A DNA stretch of 64,000 nucleotides, taken from Flavobacterium johnsoniae UW101 (GTDB taxonomy: Bacteria > Bacteroidota > Bacteroidia > Flavobacteriales > Flavobacteriaceae). The notes under the pieces are model-generated. The model saw only the letters and a list, made by a program, of their open reading frames with translations, had not been told where the DNA came from and did no database searches. The stretch is from the NCBI RefSeq assembly GCF_000016645.1, contig NC_009441.1, forward strand, positions 1,364,001 to 1,428,000, in the 5' to 3' direction. The translations under genes and the position numbers were made by a program. Shown here piece after piece: positions 45,182-55,268 of the stretch (position 1 is the first letter of the stretch; every line of letters starts with the position of its first letter).

Positions 45182-47065
45182 TTATTGAGCTAAAAATATA
45201 TAAGAAACAATGGCGCAAAGACCTAAAACGAAAGCGAAAAGATATAATCCGATACTTCCGGTTTGAAGTTTTTTACCCTGAAACGCTAATTCGTTTGCTG
45301 CTTTTCCTAATCCAAAAACAACTGCCGATAATCCCGTTTCAATATAGTCTCTAAAGAATCTTGATAATGCATTTACCGGGCGAACAAAAATCGCATCGTA
45401 AGCTTCATCTACATAATATTTGTTATACAACACTTTTGTTAAGCCTGTAATGTTTTCATCTGTTTCAGGAACATTATCTTGTTTAAAGTATTTAACGTAA
45501 GCAATTAAAATACCTAACAATCCGCCTAATACAGCTACACCCATTAAAGTATATTCTGTTGAACCTAAATGATGTTCTTCGCCAGCCGCTTTAGTGAAAA
45601 GAGGAGCAAGATATTCATTTAACCAGCTGTTTCCAGGTAAACTGATTAATCCGCCAAAAGCTGCTAAAATAGCTAAGATGATAAGCGGAATAGTAATTAA
45701 TGAACCGCTTTCGTGTAAATGATGTTTTTGCTCTTCAGTTCCTCTAAATTCTTTGAAGAAAGTTAAGAACATTAATCTAAACATATAGAAAGCCGTCATG
45801 ATTGAAGCTACAGATCCAACAACGTATAATGGAATACTGTGGTGGAAAGCAGTCAATAAAATTTCATCTTTTGAAAAGAATCCAGAGAAAAACGGAACTC
45901 CTGAGATTGCCAATGAAGAAATCAGCATAGTCCAAAACGTAATTGGCATTGCTTTACGCAATCCACCCATGTTACGCATATCCTGCTCTCCGTGTAATCC
46001 GTGAATTACAGAACCAGAACCTAAGAATAAACAAGCTTTAAAGAAAGCATGTGTGATTACGTGGAAAACCGCTACTTCATAAGCTCCAAATCCTAATGCC
46101 AAAAACATTAAACCTAATTGAGAAACTGTAGAGTAAGCTAATACTTTTTTGATGTCGTTTTGTACTAAACCAATCGTAGCAGCAACTAAAGAAGTTATGG
46201 CGCCAATAACTGCAATTACAGTTTGAACGTCAACAGCTAAATCAAAAACAAAGTTTAATCTTGTTACCATGAAAATACCAGCTGTAACCATCGTTGCAGC
46301 GTGAATCAAAGCTGAAACAGGAGTTGGTCCCGCCATCGCATCTGGCAGCCAAGTGTATAACGGAATTTGAGCAGATTTACCACAAGCTCCAATAAACAAA
46401 CATAAAGCAGCTAAAGAAAGTAATGAAACATCTAAGTTAGCAGCTCCGGCAATTGCTGTTTTTAAAGTTGCATAATCTAAAGTAGAGAACATTGAACCGA
46501 TGATGAACATTCCGATTAAAAGACCTAAATCTCCAATTCTGTTCATGATGAAAGCCTTTTTTGCCGCATCGTTGTAATCCTGGTTTTTATGCCAGAACCC
46601 GATCAATAAATAAGAGCAAAGTCCAACACCTTCCCAACCGATAAATAATACTAATAAGTTGCTTCCAATTACAAGTGTGATCATGAAGAAAACGAACAAA
46701 TTCAGGTAAGAGAAGAATTTGTGCATGTTTTCGTCATCATGCATGTAACTGATAGAGTATAAGTGAATCAAAGATCCAATTCCGGTTACGAACAATAACC
46801 AAAGAACAGATAACTGATCTAATAAAAATCCAAGATTGATTGTTAAGTTACTAATCTGAATCCAGTCAAATAAAGTAACTTCAATTCCTTTTCCGGTAGA
46901 AGTTATTTGATTAAAAAGTACAAGAGTAACTATAAAAGAAATCGCTACGGCAGCAGTTCCGATAAATCCAGAAACTGTTTTTCCTAAGCTTTTCCCAAAG
47001 AAAACATTAATTAAAAATCCTAAAAAAGGAGTTAATACTAAAAGTAAAGCTAAATTGGTATCCAT
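45182..47065 (-). CDS. nuoL: NADH-quinone oxidoreductase subunit L
   Basis: This 627-residue subunit is the distal proton pump of the complex I membrane arm. VLFIGWEGVGLCSYLLIGFW holds the key Glu. SAQIPLYTWLPDAMAGPTPV, followed by SALIHAATMVTAG, is the NuoL/MrpA signature. The extra C-terminal region for the lateral helix is present (about 530-627). It starts 7 bases after nuoK. Confidence 0.97.
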   Translation of the reverse strand: MDTNLALLLVLTPFLGFLINVFFGKSLGKTVSGFIGTAAVAISFIVTLVLFNQITSTGKGIEVTLFDWIQISNLTINLGFLLDQLSVLWLLFVTGIGSLIHLYSISYMHDDENMHKFFSYLNLFVFFMITLVIGSNLLVLFIGWEGVGLCSYLLIGFWHKNQDYNDAAKKAFIMNRIGDLGLLIGMFIIGSMFSTLDYATLKTAIAGAANLDVSLLSLAALCLFIGACGKSAQIPLYTWLPDAMAGPTPVSALIHAATMVTAGIFMVTRLNFVFDLAVDVQTVIAVIGAITSLVAATIGLVQNDIKKVLAYSTVSQLGLMFLALGFGAYEVAVFHVITHAFFKACLFLGSGSVIHGLHGEQDMRNMGGLRKAMPITFWTMLISSLAISGVPFFSGFFSKDEILLTAFHHSIPLYVVGSVASIMTAFYMFRLMFLTFFKEFRGTEEQKHHLHESGSLITIPLIILAILAAFGGLISLPGNSWLNEYLAPLFTKAAGEEHHLGSTEYTLMGVAVLGGLLGILIAYVKYFKQDNVPETDENITGLTKVLYNKYYVDEAYDAIFVRPVNALSRFFRDYIETGLSAVVFGLGKAANELAFQGKKLQTGSIGLYLFAFVLGLCAIVSYIFLAQ

Positions 47066-47072
47066 TTTTTAT

Positions 47073-47393
47073 TTATCCTTTTAAGTTTTTTAAATTATCG
47101 ATACTAATTGAGCCGATGTTTCTGAAAATAGAAACTAAAATCGCTAAACCTACCGCAACTTCGGCAGCAGCAACAGCCATCGAGAAGAATACAAAAACTT
47201 GTCCTTGTGCATCCTGATGATAAGTTGAAAAAGCCACAAATAAAAGGTTTACTGCATTCAGCATAATTTCGATAGACATGAAAACGATAATTGAATTTCG
47301 TCTGTACAATACACCAAAAACACCAATACAAAAAAGTACAACACTTAAAAAGATGTAATTTTCAATACCTATTTGATTTAATATATTACCCAT
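47073..47393 (-). CDS. nuoK: NADH-quinone oxidoreductase subunit K
   Basis: This 106-residue subunit has three membrane helices and two buried glutamates ([18 protein letters not shown] and [17 protein letters not shown]) that form part of the proton path near the quinone site. Its start overlaps the nuoJ stop by one base, so translation is coupled. Confidence 0.96.
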   Translation of the reverse strand: MGNILNQIGIENYIFLSVVLFCIGVFGVLYRRNSIIVFMSIEIMLNAVNLLFVAFSTYHQDAQGQVFVFFSMAVAAAEVAVGLAILVSIFRNIGSISIDNLKNLKG

Positions 47394-47932
47394 TACTTAT
47401 TTAATTTTTCTTTTTTAGACAATAATACAGTTCCAATCATTGCTACTAAAAGTAAGATTGAAGCAAATTCAAACGGCACCATATATTCGTTCAATAATAT
47501 TTTACCCAATACTTCAATAGACTGGAAATCCTCTCCTGTTGAATCGTAATCACCTACAATAGGTTTAGAGTTGATGAAAATTGCGATTAAAACAATAACT
47601 ATTAAACAGAAAGATACAATAGCTCCTAAACGTGTAATTCTAGGCCTGTGAACGTCTTTTTGTTCGTTAAGGTTCATCAACATAATCGTAAACAGGAACA
47701 AAATCATGATTGCTCCAGAGTAAACTATAATATGTACGACTGCTAAAAATTGAGAATTCAATAATAAATAATGACCAGCAATAGAGAAGAAACAAATCAC
47801 TAAGTAAATAGCGGAGTGAATAGGGTTTCTGCTAAAAATAGTCAGGAAAGCGGTGATTACCGTAATTAACGCTAAGATACAAAATATCACTCCTACAGGA
47901 GTTGCGTTTGCAAGATCTGGAATGTGTATCAT
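47393..47932 (-). CDS. nuoJ: NADH-quinone oxidoreductase subunit J
   Basis: This 179-residue membrane subunit of complex I has five predicted helices. The conserved stretch [20 protein letters not shown] contains the pi-bulge helix region linking quinone binding to proton transfer. It overlaps nuoK and nuoI by one base each. Confidence 0.96.
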   Translation of the reverse strand: MIHIPDLANATPVGVIFCILALITVITAFLTIFSRNPIHSAIYLVICFFSIAGHYLLLNSQFLAVVHIIVYSGAIMILFLFTIMLMNLNEQKDVHRPRITRLGAIVSFCLIVIVLIAIFINSKPIVGDYDSTGEDFQSIEVLGKILLNEYMVPFEFASILLLVAMIGTVLLSKKEKLNK

Positions 47933-48477
47933 TAGTTAGCGTTATTAAGTTGAGTATTTTTAATTGCCATTTCTAAAGGCATCACTAATTTATCTTTTCC
48001 AAAAATGAAATCTTCTCTGTCATAATTAGCAGGAACTAATACTTTAGATGTTGTCAAATAGATCGCATCTTTCGGGCATGCTTCTTCACATAAACCGCAG
48101 AAAATACAACGAAGCATGTTGATCTCATAGATTTCAGCATATTTTTCTTCTCTGTATAAATGTTTTTCATCTGCTTTACGTTCAGCAGCTTTCATTGTGA
48201 TAGCTTCTGCAGGGCATGATAAAGCACATAATCCGCAGGCAGTACAGTTCTCACGTCCTTGTTCATCACGTTTCAACATGTGTTGTCCGCGATAAACAGG
48301 GCTCATTTCACGAACCTGCTCTGGGTAATGAATGGTAATTTTTTTTCTAAAAAGGTGTTTAAGCGTAATTGCCAAACCTTTTACAATCGCCACAAGATAC
48401 AATCGCTCAATAAAAGTCATCTCTTTATTAGAGACCACTTTTTTTCTACCCGATAATGATATAGTTTCTATTGACAT
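47932..48477 (-). CDS. nuoI: NADH-quinone oxidoreductase subunit I
   Basis: This 181-residue subunit carries clusters N6a and N6b, the last iron-sulfur relays before N2. Two CxxCxxCxxxCP motifs are seen: CTACGLCALSCP and CIFCGLCEEACP. The N-terminus has a short amphipathic anchor. It lies 85 bases after nuoH, the second longest gap in the front half of the operon. Confidence 0.97.
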   Translation of the reverse strand: MSIETISLSGRKKVVSNKEMTFIERLYLVAIVKGLAITLKHLFRKKITIHYPEQVREMSPVYRGQHMLKRDEQGRENCTACGLCALSCPAEAITMKAAERKADEKHLYREEKYAEIYEINMLRCIFCGLCEEACPKDAIYLTTSKVLVPANYDREDFIFGKDKLVMPLEMAIKNTQLNNAN

Positions 48478-48562
48478 TTTTACTATTATAATTTATGATT
48501 CAAAATTTGATGGTTCAAATTCAAATCTATTTTGTTTTTTATTTGAAGCTGATTACAGTTTT

Positions 48563-49615
48563 TTAGAATCCTAAAGCTGCTGCGATATCGTGTCTTAATA
48601 TAACTGCACCTGTAATCATAATGTTAATAATCGAAAGCGGAATTAAAATTCTCCAGCCTAAGTTCATTAACTGGTCATATCTAAATCTTGGAATTGTCCA
48701 ACGCACCCACATGTAGAAAAATATGAAGAAACATATTTTTACAAACAATACCGCGATTCCTAATAAGTTAGCTGTATTTACACCTACATTATCAACCATC
48801 CATTGCATTCCAGGATAGTTATATCCTCCAAAGAACAATACAGAAATAATAGTAGAAGAGATAAACATACTCGCATATTCAGCAAATAAATAGAATCCCA
48901 TTTTCATAGATGAATATTCTGTATGGTAACCTCCAATTAATTCGTTTTCACATTCTGCTAAGTCAAACGGAGTTCTGTTTGTTTCTGCAAATGAGCAAAT
49001 TAAGAAAATTAGGAAAGATAATGGCTGATAGAAAACGTTCCAGTTCATTCCGGCTTGCTGCTCAGAAATAACTTTTAAACTCATTGTTCCTGTCATCATT
49101 AATAAAGCGATCATAGATAATCCCATTGCAATTTCGTAAGAAACCATTTGAGAAGCCGCACGAACAGCTCCCATTAATGAGAACTTGTTGTTAGAAGCCC
49201 ATCCACCAATCATGATGCCGTAAACACCTACAGAAAGAACTCCAAAAATGTATAATAAAGCAATGTTAACATCAGTTGCCTGAAGAATAATATCTTTTCC
49301 AAAAAGATGAAGTCTGTCTCCCCACGGAATTACAGCACTTGTCATTAAGGCTGTACTCATGGCAATTGCAGGACCTACAACAAATAAAAATCTATTTGGT
49401 GTATTTGGAAAAAACTCTTCTTTAGAGAATAATTTCATACCATCGGCAAGCGGTTGTAATAAACCTCCCCATCCGGCACGGTTTGGACCAACACGATCCT
49501 GAAGGAAAGCAGCAACTTTACGTTCTGCCCATGTAGAATACATTGCCATAATCATTGTTACCGCAAAAACGACAACAATAACAACACTTTTTTCTATAAT
49601 AAATGCACTTTCCAT
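48563..49615 (-). CDS. nuoH: NADH-quinone oxidoreductase subunit H
   Basis: This 350-residue membrane subunit joins the two arms of complex I and forms much of the quinone chamber. Eight or so helices are visible. Signatures AAFLQDRVGPNRAGWGGLLQ and FAETNRTPFDLAECENELIG, the latter with the charged loop near the quinone tunnel, are intact. It starts six bases after nuoG. Confidence 0.97.
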   Translation of the reverse strand: MESAFIIEKSVVIVVVFAVTMIMAMYSTWAERKVAAFLQDRVGPNRAGWGGLLQPLADGMKLFSKEEFFPNTPNRFLFVVGPAIAMSTALMTSAVIPWGDRLHLFGKDIILQATDVNIALLYIFGVLSVGVYGIMIGGWASNNKFSLMGAVRAASQMVSYEIAMGLSMIALLMMTGTMSLKVISEQQAGMNWNVFYQPLSFLIFLICSFAETNRTPFDLAECENELIGGYHTEYSSMKMGFYLFAEYASMFISSTIISVLFFGGYNYPGMQWMVDNVGVNTANLLGIAVLFVKICFFIFFYMWVRWTIPRFRYDQLMNLGWRILIPLSIINIMITGAVILRHDIAAALGF

Positions 49616-49621
49616 TTCTTA

Positions 49622-50650
49622 CTATTTTTTATCTTTATTAGTTAATGGAATTGATGCCATACTAATTTTTTTACGGTCAATATCACGGCCTAAAAGAATG
49701 TTCTTTTCAGTATCGATTTGAACTTTTTCTAATTTCTGAGTGTAATTATTTTGGTTGATTACAGAATCTTTTTCAAATTCTCTTGGACCTTCAATTACCC
49801 AGTCATTCACATCTTTGTGATCAAAACGACAGCTGTTGCAGATAAATTCTTCTACTTCATGGTACTCGTCTTTACGACCAGTTACACGCTGAATTTCTCC
49901 TCCAAACATCCAAACGGTAGTTTTACCGCAGCATCCAGGAGTTGTACATTCTCTGTGTGCGTTATAAGGTTTGTTAAACCAAACTCTTGATTTAAAACGG
50001 AAAGTTTTGTCTGTTAAAGCTCCAACTGGACAAACGTCAATCATGTTTCCAGAAAACTCATTGTCGATTGCTTTAGAAATTCCGGTTGAAATATTAGCGT
50101 GGTCTCCACGATCTAATACTCCGTGAACTCGGTTGTCTGTCAATTGATCTGCCACTTGTACACATCTTTGACATAAAATACAACGGTTCATATGCAGTTG
50201 AATATTTGGACCAATATCTTCTGGTTCAAATGTTCTTTTTTCTTCAATGTAACGTGATTTTGGGTTTCCGTGCTCAAAACTTAGGTTTTGAAGATCACAT
50301 TCACCAGCCTGATCACAAATAGGACAGTCTAATGGGTGGTTGATTAATAAAAATTCTGTTACAGACTTACGGGCTTCCATAACTCTGGCAGAAGATTTAC
50401 TATTTACTTCCATTCCGTCCATACATCCTGTTACACAAGATGCCATTAATTTTGGCATTGGTCTTGGATCAGCTTCGCTTCCTTTCGAAACTTCAACTAA
50501 ACAGCAACGACATTTTCCACCGCTGCCTTTTAATTTTGAGTAATAGCACATGGCTGGCGGCACCAAATCTCCACCAATCATACGTGCAGCCTGCAGGATT
50601 GTTGTTCCTGGCTCTACGTCTATACTTTGACCGTCTATCGTTACTTTCAT
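49622..50650 (-). CDS. nuoG: NADH-quinone oxidoreductase subunit G, short form
   Basis: This 342-residue NuoG carries the N-terminal ferredoxin-like 2Fe-2S site (Cys 35, 47, 50, 72) and cluster N5 (His 105, Cys 109, 112, 118). Cluster N4 uses Cys 157, 160, 163 and 207. A small Fe4S4 domain with Cys 235, 240, 241, 271 and 274 follows. In longer NuoG proteins the Fe4S4 domain leads into a large molybdopterin-like domain of several hundred residues; here the protein ends soon after. Short NuoG proteins are usual in Flavobacteriia, so this is a lineage trait and not damage. The electron relay to N6 should be intact. Confidence 0.94.
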   Translation of the reverse strand: MKVTIDGQSIDVEPGTTILQAARMIGGDLVPPAMCYYSKLKGSGGKCRCCLVEVSKGSEADPRPMPKLMASCVTGCMDGMEVNSKSSARVMEARKSVTEFLLINHPLDCPICDQAGECDLQNLSFEHGNPKSRYIEEKRTFEPEDIGPNIQLHMNRCILCQRCVQVADQLTDNRVHGVLDRGDHANISTGISKAIDNEFSGNMIDVCPVGALTDKTFRFKSRVWFNKPYNAHRECTTPGCCGKTTVWMFGGEIQRVTGRKDEYHEVEEFICNSCRFDHKDVNDWVIEGPREFEKDSVINQNNYTQKLEKVQIDTEKNILLGRDIDRKKISMASIPLTNKDKK

Positions 50651-50743
50651 CTCTATATGATTTGAATGTTGAAAGTCGAAATATTGAAAAGAATTGCTGT
50701 CCTTTTTAACATTATGAACTTTATAACTTTCTGCTTTTTATTT

Positions 50744-52114
50744 TTATACGATTACTTTACCGCCTACTAAATGCTTTACTTGTGAGAAAGGTTCAGCAAC
50801 AAAGTGATCTCTATTTTTGATTTTTTCAGGGAAACGAACGTGGTATTCGAACTCATCTCTAAAGTGACGAATCGCAGCTGCTACTGGCCAAGAAGCGGCG
50901 TCTCCTAGAGGACAAATTGTGTTTCCTTCAATTTTGCTTTGAATGCTCCACAATAATTCGATATCTTCTTCACGGCCTTGACCGTTTTCGATTCTCCATA
51001 AGATTTTTTCTAACCATCCTGTTCCTTCACGGCAAGGTGTACATTGTCCGCAAGATTCGTGGTGGTAGAAACGAGCAAAGTTCCAAGTGTTTCTTACGAC
51101 ACAAGCTGTATCGTTATAAACAATAAATCCTCCAGAACCTAACATAGATCCGGTAGCAAAACCACCATCACTTAAAGATTCGTAAGTCATTAAACGATCT
51201 TCTCCGTTTGCTGTTTTGAAAATTAATTCAGCTGGTAAAATTGGCACAGAAGAACCTCCTGGCACAAATGCTTTTAATGGACGGCTTGAAGACATTCCTC
51301 CTAAGTATTCATCAGAATTCATGAATTCGTCAACACTTAAACCTAATTCAATTTCGTAAACCCCAGGGTTTTTAATGTGTCCAGAAGCAGAAATTAATTT
51401 AGTTCCTGTAGAACGTCCAATACCAATTTTTGCATAATCGTCACCAGAATTGTTTACAATCCAAGGCACCGTTGCAATTGTTTCAACGTTGTTTACCACT
51501 GTAGGATTTGCCCAAAGTCCTGAAACCGCTGGGAAAGGCGGTTTAATACGAGGATTTCCTCTTTTACCTTCCAAAGATTCAATAAGTGCAGTTTCTTCTC
51601 CGCAGATATAAGCTCCGGCACCACAGTGTACGTGAAGTTCAAGGTCGTAACCTGAACCTAATATATTTTTTCCTAACCAGCCTGCAGCTTTAGCCTCGGC
51701 GATTGCTCTTTCTAAAATTTTGAAAACCCACATATATTCTCCACGAATGTAGATATACGAAAGGTTTGCTCCTAAAGCGTAACTAGACGTAATCATTCCC
51801 TCGATCAACAAGTGAGGAATGTATTCCATCAAGAATCGGTCTTTAAAAGTTCCCGGTTCAGATTCGTCGGCATTACAAACTAAATGTCTTGGTCTTCCTG
51901 ATTTTTTATCAATAAAGCTCCATTTCATTCCGGCAGGGAAACCTGCACCACCACGACCACGTAATCCTGATTTTTTTACTTCTTCAGTAACTTCGTCCGG
52001 CGTAAGTGTTTTTAAAGCTTTTTCTACAGAAGCATAACCACCATTTTGGCGATACACTTCGTAAGTTTTAATTCCAGGAACATTGATTTTATCTAATAAT
52101 ATTTTTTGTGACAT
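50744..52114 (-). CDS. nuoF: NADH-quinone oxidoreductase subunit F
   Basis: This 456-residue subunit binds NADH and FMN and holds cluster N3. GRGGAGFPAGMKW and the following CNADESEPGTFKDR form the nucleotide and flavin sites, and ESCGQCTPCREG holds three N3 cysteines, with a fourth in NTICPLGDA. Length is normal. It starts one base after nuoE and is followed by a 93-base gap before nuoG. Confidence 0.97.
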   Translation of the reverse strand: MSQKILLDKINVPGIKTYEVYRQNGGYASVEKALKTLTPDEVTEEVKKSGLRGRGGAGFPAGMKWSFIDKKSGRPRHLVCNADESEPGTFKDRFLMEYIPHLLIEGMITSSYALGANLSYIYIRGEYMWVFKILERAIAEAKAAGWLGKNILGSGYDLELHVHCGAGAYICGEETALIESLEGKRGNPRIKPPFPAVSGLWANPTVVNNVETIATVPWIVNNSGDDYAKIGIGRSTGTKLISASGHIKNPGVYEIELGLSVDEFMNSDEYLGGMSSSRPLKAFVPGGSSVPILPAELIFKTANGEDRLMTYESLSDGGFATGSMLGSGGFIVYNDTACVVRNTWNFARFYHHESCGQCTPCREGTGWLEKILWRIENGQGREEDIELLWSIQSKIEGNTICPLGDAASWPVAAAIRHFRDEFEYHVRFPEKIKNRDHFVAEPFSQVKHLVGGKVIV

Positions 52115-52115
52115 C

Positions 52116-52646
52116 TTATTTATCGTGTAATATTATTTTATCATCTCTACAATCAGCAATGATCTGATCGATTTTCTCTTCTGTTAGTTTTTCTTTGTAG
52201 AAATCACCCAGCTGCATCATCGGAGCGTATCCGCATGCACCTAAACATTCTACACCAGCAATGGTAAACATTCCGTCTGGAGTAGTTTCACCCATTTTAA
52301 TGCCTAGTTTTTCAGAAGTATAATCCATTAAATCCTCTGCACCACGTAAGCAGCAACAAGACGTCTGGCAGAATTCAAACATATATTTTCCAATTGGTTT
52401 TTGGTTGAACATGGTATAAAAAGTAACCACTTCATAAACCTCAATTGGTTTTATCTGAAGAATTTCGGCAACCTTGTCCTGCAATTCAATGCTGAGCCAG
52501 TTGTTATGCGCATCCTGCACTTCGTGCAAAACAGGCAGTAAAGCCGATTTTTGTTTGCCTTCCGGATAATGACTGATCAATTCATTGATACGTGCGATCA
52601 ATGCCTCAGTCATGTTTATTTCTTGTTTGTAATGTTTACGTTCCAT
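52116..52646 (-). CDS. nuoE: NADH-quinone oxidoreductase subunit E
   Basis: This 176-residue thioredoxin-like subunit holds cluster N1a with cysteines in CQTSCCCLRG and CLGACGYAP. The N-terminal helical bundle is present. An internal ATG at 52613 (MTEALIARIN) would also give a good protein; the longer form is kept because its start lies at a normal distance from the upstream gap. It follows a 146-base repeat-rich gap after nuoD. Confidence 0.94.
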   Translation of the reverse strand: MERKHYKQEINMTEALIARINELISHYPEGKQKSALLPVLHEVQDAHNNWLSIELQDKVAEILQIKPIEVYEVVTFYTMFNQKPIGKYMFEFCQTSCCCLRGAEDLMDYTSEKLGIKMGETTPDGMFTIAGVECLGACGYAPMMQLGDFYKEKLTEEKIDQIIADCRDDKIILHDK

Positions 52647-52792
52647 TTTTATTTTAGATTTTAGATTTAAGATTTTAGATTTTAATCTGTTGTCTTTAAA
52701 TCCATATTCTGCAATCTGTATTAATTTAGATTTTTGATTTCAGATTTAGATTTGTTAATCTCAAATCTGTATTCTAAAATCTGCAATCTTTA
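52647..52792. repeat. AT-rich repeats between nuoD and nuoE
   Basis: The gap holds several copies of the motif AGATTTTAGATTT and its variants, plus the inverted form AAATCT/TCTAAAATCT. A similar element lies between nuoA and nuoB. It may form hairpins within the operon message. Confidence 0.6.
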
Positions 52793-54031
52793 TTACGCGT
52801 CTAATTCTCCGGCAATTACATTTAAACTTGATAAAATGATAATCGCATCAGAAAGCAATGCTCCTTTGATCATTTCAGGGAATGCCTGATAGTAAATAAA
52901 ACAAGGTCTTCTGAAATGTAATCTGTATGGAGTTCTGCTTCCGTCTGTAGCTAAGTAGAAACCAAGTTCTCCATTTCCTCCTTCAACAGCATGGTAAATT
53001 TCTGAAACCGGAACAGGAACTTCTCCCATAACGATTTTAAAGTGATAAATTAAAGATTCCATTGAATTATATACATCTTCTTTTGGAGGAAGGTAATAAT
53101 CCGGAACTTCTGCATGGTATTCGTTTCCGGCTGGCATTTTTTCTAAAGCCTGACGAATGATGCTTAAACTTTCCCAAACTTCAGCATTACGAACACAGAA
53201 ACGATCGTAAGTATCACCTGATTTTCCAACAGGAACAATAAAATCAAAATCTTCGTAAGATGAGTAAGGATGTGCTACACGAACGTCGTAATCAACTCCG
53301 GCTGCACGTAAGTTTGGACCTGTAAATCCGTAAGCCATTGCTTTTTCAGCTGTAATTCCGCCTACGTTTACAGTTCTGTCAAGGAAAATCCTGTTTCTTT
53401 CGAATAAGTTTTCGAATTCTTTCCAGGCAGGTGGGAATTCTTCCAGGAATTTGTCTAGTTTTCTGAAAGCTTCTGGAGACCAGTCTCTTTCAAAACCACC
53501 AATTCTTCCCATATTTGTAGTCAAACGAGCTCCACAAATTTCTTCGTAGATTTCGTAGATTTTTTCTCTAAATTGAAAAACGTACAAGAAACCTGTATAC
53601 GCACCAGTATCTACACCTAAGATCGAGTTACAGATAATATGGTCTGTAATACGAGCCAGCTCCATAACGATAACTCTTAAATATTGTGCTCTTTTTGGAA
53701 CTTCAATACCTAATAGTTTTTCTAATGTCATCCACCATCCCATATTATTAATAGGAGAGGAACAATAGTTCATACGGTCTGTAAGAGGTGTAATTTGATA
53801 AAAAGGACGATTTTCGGCGATTTTTTCGAAAGCTCTGTGAATGTAACCAATGGTTGGTTCAGCTTCTAGAATTCTTTCACCATCCATCAATAGGATATTT
53901 TGAAAAATACCGTGGGTCGCAGGGTGAGTCGGACCTAAATTCAGAACTGAAAGCTCGCTTCCGTCTTCATTGTGTCGCTCCTTAATTATTTTAGCATAAC
54001 GATGCTCTGGTGGTAGTAATAGTTCTGACAT
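52793..54031 (-). CDS. nuoD: NADH-quinone oxidoreductase subunit D
   Basis: This 412-residue 49-kDa-type subunit lines the quinone cavity near cluster N2. Signatures include LNLGPTHPATHGIFQNILLM with the key His, and GVDTGAYTGFLYVFQFREKI. It is separate from nuoC, unlike the NuoCD fusion of enterobacteria. Length and C-terminus are normal. Confidence 0.97.
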   Translation of the reverse strand: MSELLLPPEHRYAKIIKERHNEDGSELSVLNLGPTHPATHGIFQNILLMDGERILEAEPTIGYIHRAFEKIAENRPFYQITPLTDRMNYCSSPINNMGWWMTLEKLLGIEVPKRAQYLRVIVMELARITDHIICNSILGVDTGAYTGFLYVFQFREKIYEIYEEICGARLTTNMGRIGGFERDWSPEAFRKLDKFLEEFPPAWKEFENLFERNRIFLDRTVNVGGITAEKAMAYGFTGPNLRAAGVDYDVRVAHPYSSYEDFDFIVPVGKSGDTYDRFCVRNAEVWESLSIIRQALEKMPAGNEYHAEVPDYYLPPKEDVYNSMESLIYHFKIVMGEVPVPVSEIYHAVEGGNGELGFYLATDGSRTPYRLHFRRPCFIYYQAFPEMIKGALLSDAIIILSSLNVIAGELDA

Positions 54032-54049
54032 TTTATAATGTTGAATTAT

Positions 54050-54571
54050 TTAGCAATTTGATACTGTTCTTCCGAAGAATCTGTCGTCTTTGTCAGTTCT
54101 TCCGCTGTCTTCCATTGGGAATTCTTTTCTCATTGGGAAAGACACCATTTCATCCATATTTAAAATACGTTTTAACTGCGGGTGGCCAACGAAATTGATT
54201 CCGTAAAAATCATACGTTTCTCTTTCCATCCAGTTTGAACTTAAGAAAATATTTGAAATAGTTTTGATCTCTGGTTTTTCACCGTTTAGGTAAACTTTGA
54301 TTCTAATACGTTTGTTTTCGAACCAATTGTGTAAATGATATACAACTGCAAACTGACGTTCTGATTCGTTATCAGGATAGTGAATGCCGCATAAATCTGT
54401 TAAAAAGTGAAATTGCAGTTCAGAATCGTTTTTTAAGAATAGAATCAATGCTGTAATTTTATCAGCAGAAGCTTCTAAAGTAAAAATATCTCTTTCTTCG
54501 TGAAAGTTGAAAACATCATTATTAAATGTTTCCGTAAGTTTATTTTGAATCTGGGTGTTTTCTAAAGCCAT
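54050..54571 (-). CDS. nuoC: NADH-quinone oxidoreductase subunit C
   Basis: This 173-residue 30-kDa-type subunit of the complex I peripheral arm has the family's central stretch WMERETYDFYGINFVGHPQL and a tail like those of unfused NuoC proteins. It starts one base after the nuoB stop. Confidence 0.95.
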   Translation of the reverse strand: MALENTQIQNKLTETFNNDVFNFHEERDIFTLEASADKITALILFLKNDSELQFHFLTDLCGIHYPDNESERQFAVVYHLHNWFENKRIRIKVYLNGEKPEIKTISNIFLSSNWMERETYDFYGINFVGHPQLKRILNMDEMVSFPMRKEFPMEDSGRTDKDDRFFGRTVSNC

Positions 54572-54572
54572 C

Positions 54573-55121
54573 TTATGAAATGTTATAGGAAGCTAATAAT
54601 TCCTGGTATTCTGGTGAACTTCTGCGTCTAACAGATTCGCTTTTTACCAATTCTTGCAGTCTCATTACACCGTCAACAATCTGCTCTGGTCTAGGAGGGC
54701 ATCCTGGAACGTAAACGTCAACCGGAATAACTTTATCAATTCCTTGTAAAACTGAGTAAGTGTCGAAAACACCACCTGAAGAAGCGCAAGCTCCTACAGC
54801 AATTACCCAGCGTGGCTCAGACATTTGTTCGTAAACTTGTCTTAAAATTGGCGCCATTTTTTTAGAAATGGTTCCCATTACCAGCAGCATGTCTGCCTGA
54901 CGAGGAGAGAAACTCACACGCTCAGAACCAAATCGTGCTAAATCGTAATGTGCTGCCATTGTTGCCATAAACTCAATTCCGCAGCAAGAAGTTGCAAATG
55001 GTAAAGGCCAAAGAGAATTCGCGCGTGCCAAACCTACAACATCATTAAGTTTTGTAGCGAAGAATCCTTCACCAGTAAGACCTTCTGGAGGAGACACCAT
55101 ATTTACTTTTGAATCGCTCAT
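54573..55121 (-). CDS. nuoB: NADH-quinone oxidoreductase subunit B
   Basis: This 182-residue subunit holds cluster N2, the electron donor to quinone. The cysteine ligands are in [24 protein letters not shown] and [10 protein letters not shown]. Length is normal. A 147-base gap with an inverted repeat separates it from nuoA. Confidence 0.97.
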   Translation of the reverse strand: MSDSKVNMVSPPEGLTGEGFFATKLNDVVGLARANSLWPLPFATSCCGIEFMATMAAHYDLARFGSERVSFSPRQADMLLVMGTISKKMAPILRQVYEQMSEPRWVIAVGACASSGGVFDTYSVLQGIDKVIPVDVYVPGCPPRPEQIVDGVMRLQELVKSESVRRRSSPEYQELLASYNIS

Positions 55122-55125
55122 TTTA

Positions 55126-55255
55126 TTTTAGATTTCTGATTTTAGATTTTAGATTTTTTAAAATCGTAAAAAGTAAAATCAATTTTTTTAAATCAGTTTT
55201 ATTTGGTGAGATTAAATTTTAATTCCGGATTTAATCTAAAATCAGAAATCTAAAA
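55126..55255. repeat. Inverted repeat between nuoA and nuoB
   Basis: A 23-base arm at 55126-55148 (TTTTAGATTTCTGATTTTAG and onward) is perfectly complementary to 55233-55255. Both arms are made of AGATTT/AGATTTT units like those between nuoD and nuoE. The element starts five bases upstream of nuoB and lies within the operon. Confidence 0.8.
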
Positions 55256-55268
55256 TTTAAAATCGAAT

